A stretch of 47,418 bases of DNA from contig JACRCZ010000117.1 in the NCBI GenBank assembly GCA_016218765.1, positions 1-47,418 on the forward strand, in the 5' to 3' direction. The DNA is from Deltaproteobacteria bacterium. GTDB lineage: Bacteria > Myxococcota_A > Polyangia > DRWM01 > JAAZOP01. The first letter of the stretch is position 1. Each line of letters opens with the position of its first letter. A program made the position numbers and the translations under genes. Under the pieces are notes generated by a model. It did no database searches, had not been told where the DNA came from, and saw only the letters and a list, made by a program, of their open reading frames with translations. Positions 8,730 to 17,366 of this stretch are shown here, in pieces.

Positions 8730-10283
8730 GTGCGTTTCATCCCGATTCTCCTGGCGCTGGCGGCCCCCTGGCCGGCCTCCGCGCAGACGCAGGCGGCGCG
8801 GACCACGGCGGCGGACCGGACCAGCGCCGCGGTCACGATCTACAACCAGAACATGGGCCTCGTCCGCGAGGTCCGCTCGTTCGACGTGCCGGCCGGCGAG
8901 CTGGAGCTGGCCTTCGAGGACGTCACGGCGCAGATCCGGCCCGAGACCGTCCACGTCAAGGACCTCGGCTCCGGTCAGACCTTGCGCGTCCTGGAGCAGA
9001 ACTACCGCTACGACGTCCTGGCCCCGTCCTCGCTCATCGAGGAATACGTCGGCAAGCAGGTGACCCTGGTCCACGTCGTGCCCGGCACGGGCGAGACGCG
9101 GACCGTGCAAGCCACGCTGCTCTCGACCGGCGCCCAGCCCGCCGCGGGCGGCTACGGCTATGGCTACGGCGGCTACGGCTACGGCGGCTACCAGCAGGCC
9201 TACTCGGACCCCTGGAGCTACGTCTACGACATCAACGGCGACATCACCTCGGGCGGCTACTGGCGCATCGTGCTGCCGGCCGAGATCCCCGCCGGGTTCG
9301 TCTCCCGCCCCACGCTGTTCTGGGACGTCGAGTCCCCCGGCGCGGGCCGGCGGACGGTCGAGGCGAGCTACCTGACCTGGGGCATGAACTGGAAGGCCGA
9401 CTACGTCCTGGTGCTCGGCGCCGACGGCACGAAGGGCGACCTCACCGGCTGGGTCACCCTGACCAACGACTCCGGCATCAGCTTCGAGGACGCGACGCTC
9501 AAGCTCGTCGCCGGCAACGTCAACGTCGTCTCCGCACCGTACGGCTCGTTCCAGCCGATGCTGATGGCCCGCGGGTCCGTGGTGGCGGCGGACGAATCGA
9601 TGGCGGGCCCCGGATTCGTCGAGGAGGGGATGTTCGAGTACCACCTGTACACGCTGCAGCGCCAGACGGACCTCCTGGACCGCGAGCAGAAGCAGATCGA
9701 GCTCTTGTCGGGGTCGGGGATCCCGATCGAGCGGCATTACCGGCTGTACGGCCAGCCGTACTGGTTCACGGGCGAGCTGACCGGGATCCAGGAGAACCTG
9801 CACCCCGACGTGTGGCTCGAGTTCCTGAACGCCGAGAATGTCGGGCTCGGCGACCCGCTGCCGGCCGGCACCGTGCGCGTGTACGAGACCGAGACCGCGC
9901 CGGCGGGACGGGGACGCGCCGCGGCCGCCGCGGTGCTCGGCCGCCAGTTCGTCGGCGAGGACATGATCGACCACACGGCGCGCGAGGAGCGGGTCAAGGT
10001 CCGTACGGGGACCGCGTTCGACATCGTCGCCGAGCGCCGGCAGACGGACTACGAGATCATCGGCTCCACCGCCGTGGCCACGGAGTGGGAGATCAAGATC
10101 CGCAACCGCAAGTCGGAGGCGGTGACGGTCGAGGTCCGGGAGGCGACGAGCGGGGACTGGACGATCGTGACCAGCTCGCTGCCCTGGACCAAGGAGTCGT
10201 CGCGCGAGGTGCGCTTCGACGTCGTTTGCCCCCCGGATCAGGAGGTCGTGCTGACCTACAACATCCGGGTGAACTACTACTGA
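8730..10283 (+). CDS. DUF4139 exported protein, array member 3
   Basis: 517 residues starting at a GTG (8730) preceded by GGGGAGGGGAGG, 20 bases after member 2. Signal peptide ends near PASAQ (about 18). Shared motifs: VTIYNQNMGLVRE, VLEQNYRYDVLAPSSLIEEY, EASYLTWGMNWKADYVLVL, GDLTGWVTLTNDSG, VEEGMFEYHLYTLQRQTD, DREQKQIELL, DHTAREERVKVR, FDIVAERRQTDYEI, and CPPDQEVVLTYNIRVNYY at the end. A Gly/Tyr insert occupies about residues 138-158 (GYGYGGYGYGG). The region corresponding to the second insert of member 2 is instead Met/Ser-rich, and an extra Ala-rich stretch (about 390-410) is unique to it. Role unknown, presumably acts with its neighbours at the cell envelope. Confidence 0.92.
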   Translation: MRFIPILLALAAPWPASAQTQAARTTAADRTSAAVTIYNQNMGLVREVRSFDVPAGELELAFEDVTAQIRPETVHVKDLGSGQTLRVLEQNYRYDVLAPSSLIEEYVGKQVTLVHVVPGTGETRTVQATLLSTGAQPAAGGYGYGYGGYGYGGYQQAYSDPWSYVYDINGDITSGGYWRIVLPAEIPAGFVSRPTLFWDVESPGAGRRTVEASYLTWGMNWKADYVLVLGADGTKGDLTGWVTLTNDSGISFEDATLKLVAGNVNVVSAPYGSFQPMLMARGSVVAADESMAGPGFVEEGMFEYHLYTLQRQTDLLDREQKQIELLSGSGIPIERHYRLYGQPYWFTGELTGIQENLHPDVWLEFLNAENVGLGDPLPAGTVRVYETETAPAGRGRAAAAAVLGRQFVGEDMIDHTAREERVKVRTGTAFDIVAERRQTDYEIIGSTAVATEWEIKIRNRKSEAVTVEVREATSGDWTIVTSSLPWTKESSREVRFDVVCPPDQEVVLTYNIRVNYY

Positions 10284-10302
10284 GGCGGGGCGGGAGGAAG
10301 CG

Positions 10303-11751
10303 ATGAACAGCGGCATCTTGCGCATGGCGGGCTCGTTCGCCCTCGTCGCGCTCCTGGCGGCCGGCGCCCCGGCCCAGGAACGCCGGACGCTCGACGTCGG
10401 CGGCGACGCCAGGGCGTCGGCCAACGTCACGATCTACAACAACAACCTCGCGCTCGTGCGCGAGACCCGCTCCGTGGAGCTGGGGCAGGGCGTCACGGCG
10501 CTGCGCTGGAAGGACGTCGCGCAGCAGGTCCGCCCCGAGACGGTCCACGTCGGCGACGCGGAGGCGCCCGGGGCCTTCACCGTCCTGGAGCAGAACTACA
10601 AGTACGACGTGCTCAACCCCTCGCGCCTCATGGAGCTGTACCTCGATCGCGAGCTGATGCTGGTCACGGTCAACCCGGCGACCGGAGCGCAGGAGCGCGA
10701 GCAGGCGACGCTGCTCTCCACGCAGGACTACTCGTACGTCTACCGCACGGACGAGGGGATCACGTTCGGCCATCCGGGACGGGTGGTCTTCCCCGAGGTT
10801 CCGGCGAACTTCGTCGAGCGGCCGACCCTCGAGTGGCTGTTGGACTGCCGGCAGCCCGGGGCGCGCACGATCGAGGCCAGCTACCTCACGTACGGCATGA
10901 GCTGGAACGCGGACTACGTCCTGGTGCTCAAGGACGGCGACAGCCGCGGCGACCTCACCGGGTGGGTGACGCTGCACAACGACTCGGGCATCGGCTTCGA
11001 GGACGCCAGCCTGCAGCTCGTGGCCGGCCAGGTCAACGTCGTGCAGCCGTATTCCGGCATGGACTACGGCGTCTACGCCTACGCGCAGACCGCCTACGCG
11101 CCGGCCTCGCCCGCGCCGCAGTTCGTCGAGGAGGGGATGTTCGAGTACCACCTCTACACGCTGCAGCGGCCGACGAACCTCATGAACCGCGAGCAGAAGC
11201 AGATCGAGCTCCTGGGCGCGGACGGCGTGCGGCTGGAGAAGAAGTACCGCCTGGACGGCGACTCCTACTACTACGTCAGCGAGTACACCGGCGCGATGGA
11301 GAACCTGCCCGTCTCGGTGTGGATCGAGTTCGACAACTCCGAGGACAACGGCATGGGGATCCCGCTGCCGGCGGGGACCATCCGCCTGTACACCGCCGAC
11401 GCCTCGGGCGGCCAGCAGTTCATCGGCGAGGACGCGATCGACCACACGCCGCGCGACGAGCGGGTCGAGCTGCGGGTGGGGCGCGCCTTCGACGTCGTGG
11501 CCGAGCGCAAGCAGCTCGACTACGAGGTCCTGTCCTCGGCGTTGTACGAGACCGAGTGGGAGATCCGGCTGCGCAACCGCAAGCCGGAGCCGATCGTCGT
11601 CGAGATCCACGAGCCGATGGCGGGCGACTGGGAGATCCTGGATTCCTCGCACGAGTGGGAGAAGGAATCCGCCATGTCGCTGTTGTTCTCCGTCCCGGTC
11701 CGTCCCGACCAGGAAGTCGTGGTCACCTACCGCGTGCGCACCCGGTATTAG
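10303..11751 (+). CDS. DUF4139 exported protein, array member 4
   Basis: 482 residues, the shortest paralogue, with a signal peptide ending near GAPAQ (about 25) and a GGGAGGAAGCG ribosome site. It retains VTIYNNNLALVRETR, VLEQNYKYDVLNPSRLMELY, EASYLTYGMSWNADYVLVL, GDLTGWVTLHNDSG, VEEGMFEYHLYTLQR, REQKQIELL, DHTPRDERVELR, ETEWEIRLRNRKPEP, EPMAGDWEIL and a final TYRVRTRY. The first Gly/Tyr insert is missing, and the second is reduced to a Tyr/Ala-rich stretch (about 248-268). Spacing of 19 bases from member 3 supports one transcript. It is convergent with the Cys-rich lipoprotein gene at 11775. The graded insert content across the array suggests diversification after duplication. Confidence 0.93.
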   Translation: MNSGILRMAGSFALVALLAAGAPAQERRTLDVGGDARASANVTIYNNNLALVRETRSVELGQGVTALRWKDVAQQVRPETVHVGDAEAPGAFTVLEQNYKYDVLNPSRLMELYLDRELMLVTVNPATGAQEREQATLLSTQDYSYVYRTDEGITFGHPGRVVFPEVPANFVERPTLEWLLDCRQPGARTIEASYLTYGMSWNADYVLVLKDGDSRGDLTGWVTLHNDSGIGFEDASLQLVAGQVNVVQPYSGMDYGVYAYAQTAYAPASPAPQFVEEGMFEYHLYTLQRPTNLMNREQKQIELLGADGVRLEKKYRLDGDSYYYVSEYTGAMENLPVSVWIEFDNSEDNGMGIPLPAGTIRLYTADASGGQQFIGEDAIDHTPRDERVELRVGRAFDVVAERKQLDYEVLSSALYETEWEIRLRNRKPEPIVVEIHEPMAGDWEILDSSHEWEKESAMSLLFSVPVRPDQEVVVTYRVRTRY

Positions 11752-11774
11752 CGAGCGGTCGAGCGGCCGGGGTG

Positions 11775-12257
11775 CTATCGGTCCTGCAGCACGGTGCAGT
11801 GACCGTCCACGCACGCCGCACGCGGCGGCCGCGCGACGGGAACGGGCGCGGGACACGCGGGGGTGCAGGGCGGCTGGGGGCCGCAGGAAGGCCGCACCGG
11901 ATCCGGTTCCGACCCGGGCAGCGCGACCAGCTCGCCGGCACCCTCGCAGGCCGACGTGCAGGACAGGATCTCGGCGCACGTGTAGACCCGGGCGAGGCGG
12001 CAGTCGGCGTCGGTGGCGCAGGAACCGGGCGAAGCCGGGAGCATACCGGAGTCTGCACCGTCGGTCGGGTCGGGTTCCGCGGCGGTCGCGTCCAGGGGGG
12101 ACTCCGGGTCGTCTATCGACGCGGAATCGGCGGCGGGGGGCGGCAGCGAGGGCGTCCGGGACGAGCCGGTACTCCCGCACGCGAGCTGCGGCGCGGGGCC
12201 GAGTGCGACGAGGAGGCCGACGAGTACCAGGGTTGTTCTCCACTTGGTTCTCGGCAT
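11775..12257 (-). CDS. Small Cys-rich lipoprotein
   Basis: 160 residues. The N-terminus is a lipoprotein signal ending LVALGPAPQLAC (Cys about 27), followed by a Ser/Pro/Asp/Glu-rich linker to about residue 75. The C-terminal part is Cys-rich, starting with a CATDADC-x8-C pattern like the Cys modules in the Pal protein of this window, then CGPQPPCTPAC and CVDGHC. Such "C-x-D-x-D-C" modules are frequent in predicted Myxococcota surface lipoproteins; I can name no function. It lies 125 bases after another lipoprotein gene on the same strand and could be cotranscribed with it. Confidence 0.75.
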   Translation of the reverse strand: MPRTKWRTTLVLVGLLVALGPAPQLACGSTGSSRTPSLPPPAADSASIDDPESPLDATAAEPDPTDGADSGMLPASPGSCATDADCRLARVYTCAEILSCTSACEGAGELVALPGSEPDPVRPSCGPQPPCTPACPAPVPVARPPRAACVDGHCTVLQDR

Positions 12258-12382
12258 TCAGCCGCCGAGGCTGCACCGGCCGACGTGGCGCCGTCAAGAG
12301 CGGCGAGCGGCCGCGGACTTTCGCCGGTTCGGGTCCCGACGCACGTGGCCGGCGGGTCCGCCCCCGATCGCTGCCCACAGCG

Positions 12383-13072
12383 TCACAGGCGCAGCGGCAC
12401 CACGGCCTCGACGCGGCGGAACCAGCGGACGGCTGGGCCGCCATCGACTTCGCGGCGAAGCAGAACGTCGAACCCGTTTTCCAGCAGCGCCGCATCGCAC
12501 GGCGAGGAGACCACGAGACTTCTCGCCAGCGCGTCCTCCGCTTCCCGGAGGGCATCCGCCTGGGCCGGCTGTGTCGAGCTGCCGGCCGCCGGCGGCTCGA
12601 AATAGCCCTCGGCGAAACCCCGTGCGAAGACGGCAATCGAGAGCGGTCGGCGGCCGCACTCCAGGTGCAGCGTCGTCAGGAGCTGCCTGGCCCAAGCCTC
12701 TCTGGCATCCTCGTCCAGGGGTGCCGTGCCCTGCGCCGCCTTCACCGCCTCCACGTACGGCCAGTCAATCCGCTCCGACAACTCCCGGTACGCTCCGGGA
12801 CGCCGGGCGAGCTCGATCAGCCCCTCGACGAAGGCCGCCGCCGCCGCCGTCTCGGCCTCGCTCGGCGGAGGCACCGTCCCACCCACGTTCGCGAATGTTG
12901 ACGCGTCCGGCGGGGCCTCCGTCGCGTAGGTTTCTTCGGTCGCCCCGGCGTCGTCCCCGCTTCCTGCCCCGGGGTCGGATACGGAAGGGCGCTCGTCGCG
13001 CGTCGCACGGGATCCCGCGCCTCCGCAGCGGATCAGCAGGAGAAGCGTGGCCGAGAGGAGCACGTTCCGCAT
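12383..13072 (-). CDS. Putative lipoprotein, unknown function
   Basis: 229 residues from ATG 13072, chosen because AAGGAG precedes it by six bases; the frame stays open further upstream but is not gene-like there. The N-terminus MRNVLLSATLLLLIRCGG is a short lipoprotein-type signal (Cys 16) with an Arg before the Cys, which weakens the lipobox. A disordered acidic linker runs to about residue 65, then a helical globular domain with two Cys (LECGRRP and SPCDAA). No family recognised. It is divergent from the lipoprotein gene at 13259 across a 186-base region. Confidence 0.78.
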   Translation of the reverse strand: MRNVLLSATLLLLIRCGGAGSRATRDERPSVSDPGAGSGDDAGATEETYATEAPPDASTFANVGGTVPPPSEAETAAAAAFVEGLIELARRPGAYRELSERIDWPYVEAVKAAQGTAPLDEDAREAWARQLLTTLHLECGRRPLSIAVFARGFAEGYFEPPAAGSSTQPAQADALREAEDALARSLVVSSPCDAALLENGFDVLLRREVDGGPAVRWFRRVEAVVPLRL

Positions 13073-13159
13073 GATGGCTCCTTCTAACACGCCGGGTCGT
13101 TCGAGTTCAACGACGCCCTCTGGTGAACGCCGCCGTGTAGAAGTTCCACGGTGATGCGG

Positions 13160-13188
13160 TTGACGTCGGCATTTCTCACAGGTAGGGT
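13160..13188 (+). promoter_or_regulatory. Sigma70-type promoter for the lipoprotein run
   Basis: TTGACG at 13160-13165, a 17-base spacer, and TAGGGT at 13183-13188. It lies 71 bases before the ATG at 13259, in the divergent intergenic region. It matches the TTGAC-N17-TAGG form seen elsewhere in the window. Confidence 0.5.
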
Positions 13189-13258
13189 GACCCTTGCGTC
13201 CGTCAGGCCGCCGCGCGCCGGGCTCGGGGCGGGGCAAGTCCCAAGGAGGCAAGACACA

Positions 13259-14059
13259 ATGAACAGGATGAGAGTGTTGGTCTTCTTCGCGGTCTGCTGC
13301 GGCGTCCTCGGAGCCGCGGGAGGGGTCGGGTGCGTCAAGATGGGCGGCGAAGGCCCCCACGGCGACGCGATCATGCTGGCGGAGAACGTCCGGCTGACGC
13401 GTTCGGCCGGGTCGTGGACGGCGGCGCCTCCCGGCGCGACGGCGAACGTGATTCTCGGCACCGCGGACCTGGGCAGCCACTTCACGGAGACGTCGGACGG
13501 TTCGCTGGTCTTCTCGGGCGTGACCGGCTGGCCGAGCGAGCGGGGCCTGACGCCGATCACCTTGGCGAGCTCGCTGCAGACGGCGACGGCCGTGTACGGC
13601 GGGGCGGGCTACACCATTTCCGGACTCGTCGGCTCAGCCGTCTGGGGGCCGGCCGACACGCTGACGGTCTCGTCTGGAGGCACGGTGGTGACGGTCCCGG
13701 CGCCCGCGCCCGAGACCGATCGTTCGACCATCCTCGGGACTCCCGATGGTCTGGCCACGACCGTCACTTTCCGGGACGGCCAGTGCGACGCGGTGACCGT
13801 GTTCATCCAGACGGACACGACGGGGGGCGCGATGCGGCGCATCCTCGAAGCGGATGTCCCGCTGACCGGCGGCAACCGGACCATGCCCTTGGCCGACGAG
13901 ACGACGATCGCCGCGTTGAGGTCGGCCGGCTCCGATCCGTCGATGATCTACTTCTCGTGCATGACCGAGGTCGAGACGACGGTCTTCTTCCCGGGAATGC
14001 GCGCCGTGCCCGTGCAGGCCGGCCGGATGTTCCAGGTGAGCTGGGCCGACTTGCAGTAG
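13259..14059 (+). CDS. Putative lipoprotein, unknown function
   Basis: 266 residues. ATG 13259 is preceded by AAGGAGG with 8-base spacing. The signal MNRMRVLVFFAVCCGVLGAAGGVGC ends in a lipobox with Cys about 25. The mature part is Thr/Ser/Gly/Val-rich with short beta-prone stretches (TANVILGTADLG, TVTVSSGG-like), suggesting an exported beta-rich domain, and has only two further Cys. No family recognised. First gene of a same-strand run of five lipoprotein-like genes reaching 20123; the next begins 20 bases downstream. Confidence 0.8.
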   Translation: MNRMRVLVFFAVCCGVLGAAGGVGCVKMGGEGPHGDAIMLAENVRLTRSAGSWTAAPPGATANVILGTADLGSHFTETSDGSLVFSGVTGWPSERGLTPITLASSLQTATAVYGGAGYTISGLVGSAVWGPADTLTVSSGGTVVTVPAPAPETDRSTILGTPDGLATTVTFRDGQCDAVTVFIQTDTTGGAMRRILEADVPLTGGNRTMPLADETTIAALRSAGSDPSMIYFSCMTEVETTVFFPGMRAVPVQAGRMFQVSWADLQ

Positions 14060-14079
14060 CCGAGCGACGGGGGTGTTCG

Positions 14080-16164
14080 ATGAAGCGAGTGACGGCGTTC
14101 TTGGTCGCTGCGGCGGTGGTCCTTCTGCCGGTCGGTTGCGGGCCCGGCGGCGATGTCGGCTCCGGGGACGGTACGGGAGGCGACGAAGGTCTGGACGGCG
14201 GAACGGGGTGCCTCGAGTCGGATGACATGCCGTGGATCCTGCACTGTCCGACGTGGGGTTCGCTGGCGCCGCTGGCTGTCATCGACCTGCGGGTCGATGG
14301 CATCGCTGCGGGGACGACGGAGATCGTGCTTTGGATGGGGGAGGGGGACGACGTCTACTCCCCCGTCTCGGTCGTCCCCGACCCGGGCGGAGTCGAGGGA
14401 CGATACATCGTCACGGCGGTTCTTCCGGCGCTGAACCCCGGCATCTACCGCGTGGCTCTGGGATCCACCACGGAGCGGACCTCGAACACGATTGAGCTTC
14501 CCGTGGAGGTGCCGACGCCGCGGCTTTCGCAGACCGAAGCCGCCGACCTGCTCGGGCGGGGCCTGTCGCTGCTGGTCAGCGACACGCGCGCCCTCTTCCT
14601 GGAGAACGAGTCTCCGGAGTGGCAGAGCCTTCTGGCCGAGACCTACAGTCCGGAGAAGCTGGCCGAGCTGGCCGCCTTCCTGTCCGACCTGGAGCGGGCG
14701 GCCGCGCTGGCGCGCGAGGACTACCTTGCGTTGTCGCCCGGCGACGAGGCGGTCGTCCAGGCGGCTCTGGAGTCCGCCGGCCTGCTGGAGGCCTTCGTGG
14801 GAATGCAGCGGACCGCGCCGGGCTGGCCCACGAGGAGCCTGGACATCATTCCCTCGCCGCTGCAACTCGCCTTGATCGGACTGGACGTCGAGAGCTTCTT
14901 CATCGATCTCGCCGGGACCACGCTGGACCTGGCCACGGTGATCGCCGCCGTGGTGCCGGGCGGCCAGCCTGCCGCCGCCGTCGGCGTCTGCTCCAAGGTG
15001 GTGGTCGCGGGGGTGAAGTTCGTGATCGATACCTTCGTTCCGACCGACCTGATGGGCATCCAGGTCCACAACCAGCCGCTGATGTTCGACGGGGAGGTCA
15101 CGACCTGGACCTTCTGGGGCGACTTCCAGCCGCAGAACACCGCGGGGGGCGCCCTGCGCTCGCTCGACGACTTCGTGGTCGAGGCCGTGTCCGAGGTCTA
15201 CCCGGTACCGCTGCGGGTCGGGAGGATCGGCGCCCTGCGAACCTATCTCCTCGATCTCGTCCGGTCGCTCTCGATCCGCCTCGGCTTCTCGACGACCCGC
15301 TACCTGCCCGGCGCGGACGTCGTCATCACCGGCCTGTTCACGCCGATCACGCTCGACGTCTACGGCACGCCGCTCCTGGAGCTGGCGCGATGGATCCCCG
15401 GCATGGATTCGCTCACGGGTTTCGTGAAGATCGCGAACCTGTTCGACGCGCTTCGCCCGCTCTCGGTGGACTTCGCGACGCCCGCGTGGTCCGACCCGAG
15501 CCTCCACCTCCTGGGTCGGCGCGTGAGCCTGAGCGGCGTCGCGTGGCCCACGCCGAGCCCGCTGGAGATGTCCTTCGTCAACCTCATCGCGCAGGGCTTC
15601 CGCCTGTCGGACGAGGATCTGTGGATCTTCGAAGTGCCGACGTGGAACGTCGTGAACGAGTTGACCGACACGACGCTGCGTCAGGCGCCGGATCCGGCGA
15701 ACCCGAACGAGCTTCCGTCCGACGAGCGCTACGTCTACGCGCGGTTGTGGCCGTACGAGTCGTCGTCGCAGTGGACCGTGATTACGGAGTCCGTCGCCGG
15801 GGATCGCACGGTCCCGATCAACGTCGGTCACATGGGTGGGTTCCGCGGCGGGGCGTTGATCAACGTCTACGTCAACGACGTGCTCCAGGTCGGCGCCGCG
15901 GCCCCACCGTTCATCACGATGGCAGGCCTGGGCGAAACCTACCTCCTGACGCTGCGGCCCGGCCTCAACCGGGTGCGGGTGCAGAATCTCAACACCGACC
16001 TCCTCGACTGCAGCACGGGCGCAGTGTCGGGCCAGGGGTGCCTGGTCGTCGAGTTCCGCGGTGCGGACAACGCGGACATCAGCAAGGCGATCGTCTTCGG
16101 CTCGACGCCGGACAACACGTTCACCTTCGAGGTCTGGACTCCGCCCGCCTATCGCTCGCCTTGA
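14080..16164 (+). CDS. Large lipoprotein, unknown function
   Basis: 694 residues with a clear lipoprotein signal, lipobox LLPVGC (Cys about 20), followed by a Gly/Asp-rich linker. Residues about 50-145 look like an Ig/IPT-type beta domain (ADD-VYSPVS-VVPDPG and GIYRVALGS patterns). The middle (about 150-300) is strongly helical and includes hydrophobic stretches such as LDLATVIAAVV that could be amphipathic or membrane-associated. The last 130 residues return to beta-rich sequence. No catalytic motif found. Spacing of 20 bases from the upstream gene and 23 to the downstream protease suggests one operon. Confidence 0.82.
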   Translation: MKRVTAFLVAAAVVLLPVGCGPGGDVGSGDGTGGDEGLDGGTGCLESDDMPWILHCPTWGSLAPLAVIDLRVDGIAAGTTEIVLWMGEGDDVYSPVSVVPDPGGVEGRYIVTAVLPALNPGIYRVALGSTTERTSNTIELPVEVPTPRLSQTEAADLLGRGLSLLVSDTRALFLENESPEWQSLLAETYSPEKLAELAAFLSDLERAAALAREDYLALSPGDEAVVQAALESAGLLEAFVGMQRTAPGWPTRSLDIIPSPLQLALIGLDVESFFIDLAGTTLDLATVIAAVVPGGQPAAAVGVCSKVVVAGVKFVIDTFVPTDLMGIQVHNQPLMFDGEVTTWTFWGDFQPQNTAGGALRSLDDFVVEAVSEVYPVPLRVGRIGALRTYLLDLVRSLSIRLGFSTTRYLPGADVVITGLFTPITLDVYGTPLLELARWIPGMDSLTGFVKIANLFDALRPLSVDFATPAWSDPSLHLLGRRVSLSGVAWPTPSPLEMSFVNLIAQGFRLSDEDLWIFEVPTWNVVNELTDTTLRQAPDPANPNELPSDERYVYARLWPYESSSQWTVITESVAGDRTVPINVGHMGGFRGGALINVYVNDVLQVGAAAPPFITMAGLGETYLLTLRPGLNRVRVQNLNTDLLDCSTGAVSGQGCLVVEFRGADNADISKAIVFGSTPDNTFTFEVWTPPAYRSP

Positions 16165-16187
16165 CCCGTGGAGTCGCCAAACCAGAC

Positions 16188-17366
16188 ATGCAGGACATGA
16201 GCTCCGGCGACGCCACGAACGGAATCGTGCCCCTCGCGCCGGCGTCCGCCGCGCGGATCCAGCTCGCCCCCGGCGCCGTCGTTTCGGCCATCGTGCGGCG
16301 CGCCGCTGCGGCGGCGGTCCTGCTGCCGGCCCTGGCGTGCGTCGCGGGCGGTTCGGACGTCGATGCCGGGCCGGCGGACGTCGCGGGCGAGGCGGAGGCG
16401 ACGAGCGACGCTGGCGACGCCGGGCCCGATCGCGCGTGCGGGCCCGCGCGCCTCGGGATCCGGCCCGTCCTCTACCTGCCGTCCGATGCCTCCTTGTCCG
16501 CGGCCGAGGAAGGTCGCGCCGTCGACCTGCTGGCCCGACACCTGGAGCTCGGCCGGACGCATTTCTCCGAACTGCTGGTCGCCGACACGTTCTGCGTCGA
16601 ACAACCGATCGTGCATCGCTCCCCGCGCACCGCCACCGAGTACCAGGCCGCGGCTTCCCCCGATTCCGCCCACCTGATGGCCGCTTCGCTGCTCGAGGCG
16701 GCCGGACAGGACCGCAACGGCTCGCGGGACGTCTTCGTCGCCGTCTTCGTGCGTCCTCCGGACCTGCCGTGCGGCGGCGAGCGGCCGTGTCTCGGCGGCG
16801 GGCGCACCTTCAACGGCTACCCGGGAACGGGCGGCGGCATCGTCCAGCTCGAGATCACCAGCCTGCTCGCCGACGTTCCCTACCCTTTCCAATCCACGCT
16901 CGTCCACGAGCTGGGGCACGCCTTCGGACTCGTGCACTCCGACTGCTACGGCGAGGACCTCGCCCTCGGCCGCTCGATCATGTCCTACAATCCGGAGCAC
17001 TGGTCCGTGGGGCTCGAGCGGAGTGCGACGCCGGGGACGCTTCTGCCCGAGGAGTACTTCCTCCTGGACGGGAACGCGCTCGCGTTCCCGTCCTTCGGGT
17101 ACGAGGCGGCCGTGCACAATCCGACCGGCCGTCCGCTGGTGGGGATCGACGGCACGTGCGAGCTTGCTCCGATGGACGCTTCGCTGGGCCCGCTGGCCCG
17201 CGCAGGATACGAGCTGTTCTTCGACGGCGTGCGGGTCTCGGGGCCCGACGCGCAGTTCTACACTCGCGGGCAGGCGCGCGAGTCCTGCGCCTGGAACGTC
17301 GCCAACCAGCCTGCCGGGATCGCGATTCTCTGTCTGTTCGACGGCGCGCGGATCGGAGGGCGTTGA
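16188..17366 (+). CDS. Metzincin-type zinc metalloprotease, lipoprotein
   Basis: The core motif HELGHAFGLVH (His240, Glu241, His244, His250) matches HExxHxxGxxH of metzincins, and SIMSYN about 24 residues later supplies the Met-turn. A hydrophobic segment ending LLPALAC (about 45-51) looks like a lipoprotein signal, so a cell-envelope or surface protease is predicted. 392 residues from ATG 16188; the long N-terminal extension before the hydrophobic segment suggests the true start may be GTG 16293, which would give a compact signal, although no better ribosome site is visible there. Several Cys occur in the catalytic domain, probably disulphides. Substrate unknown; neighbouring lipoproteins are candidates only by position. 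Confidence 0.85.
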   Translation: MQDMSSGDATNGIVPLAPASAARIQLAPGAVVSAIVRRAAAAAVLLPALACVAGGSDVDAGPADVAGEAEATSDAGDAGPDRACGPARLGIRPVLYLPSDASLSAAEEGRAVDLLARHLELGRTHFSELLVADTFCVEQPIVHRSPRTATEYQAAASPDSAHLMAASLLEAAGQDRNGSRDVFVAVFVRPPDLPCGGERPCLGGGRTFNGYPGTGGGIVQLEITSLLADVPYPFQSTLVHELGHAFGLVHSDCYGEDLALGRSIMSYNPEHWSVGLERSATPGTLLPEEYFLLDGNALAFPSFGYEAAVHNPTGRPLVGIDGTCELAPMDASLGPLARAGYELFFDGVRVSGPDAQFYTRGQARESCAWNVANQPAGIAILCLFDGARIGGR

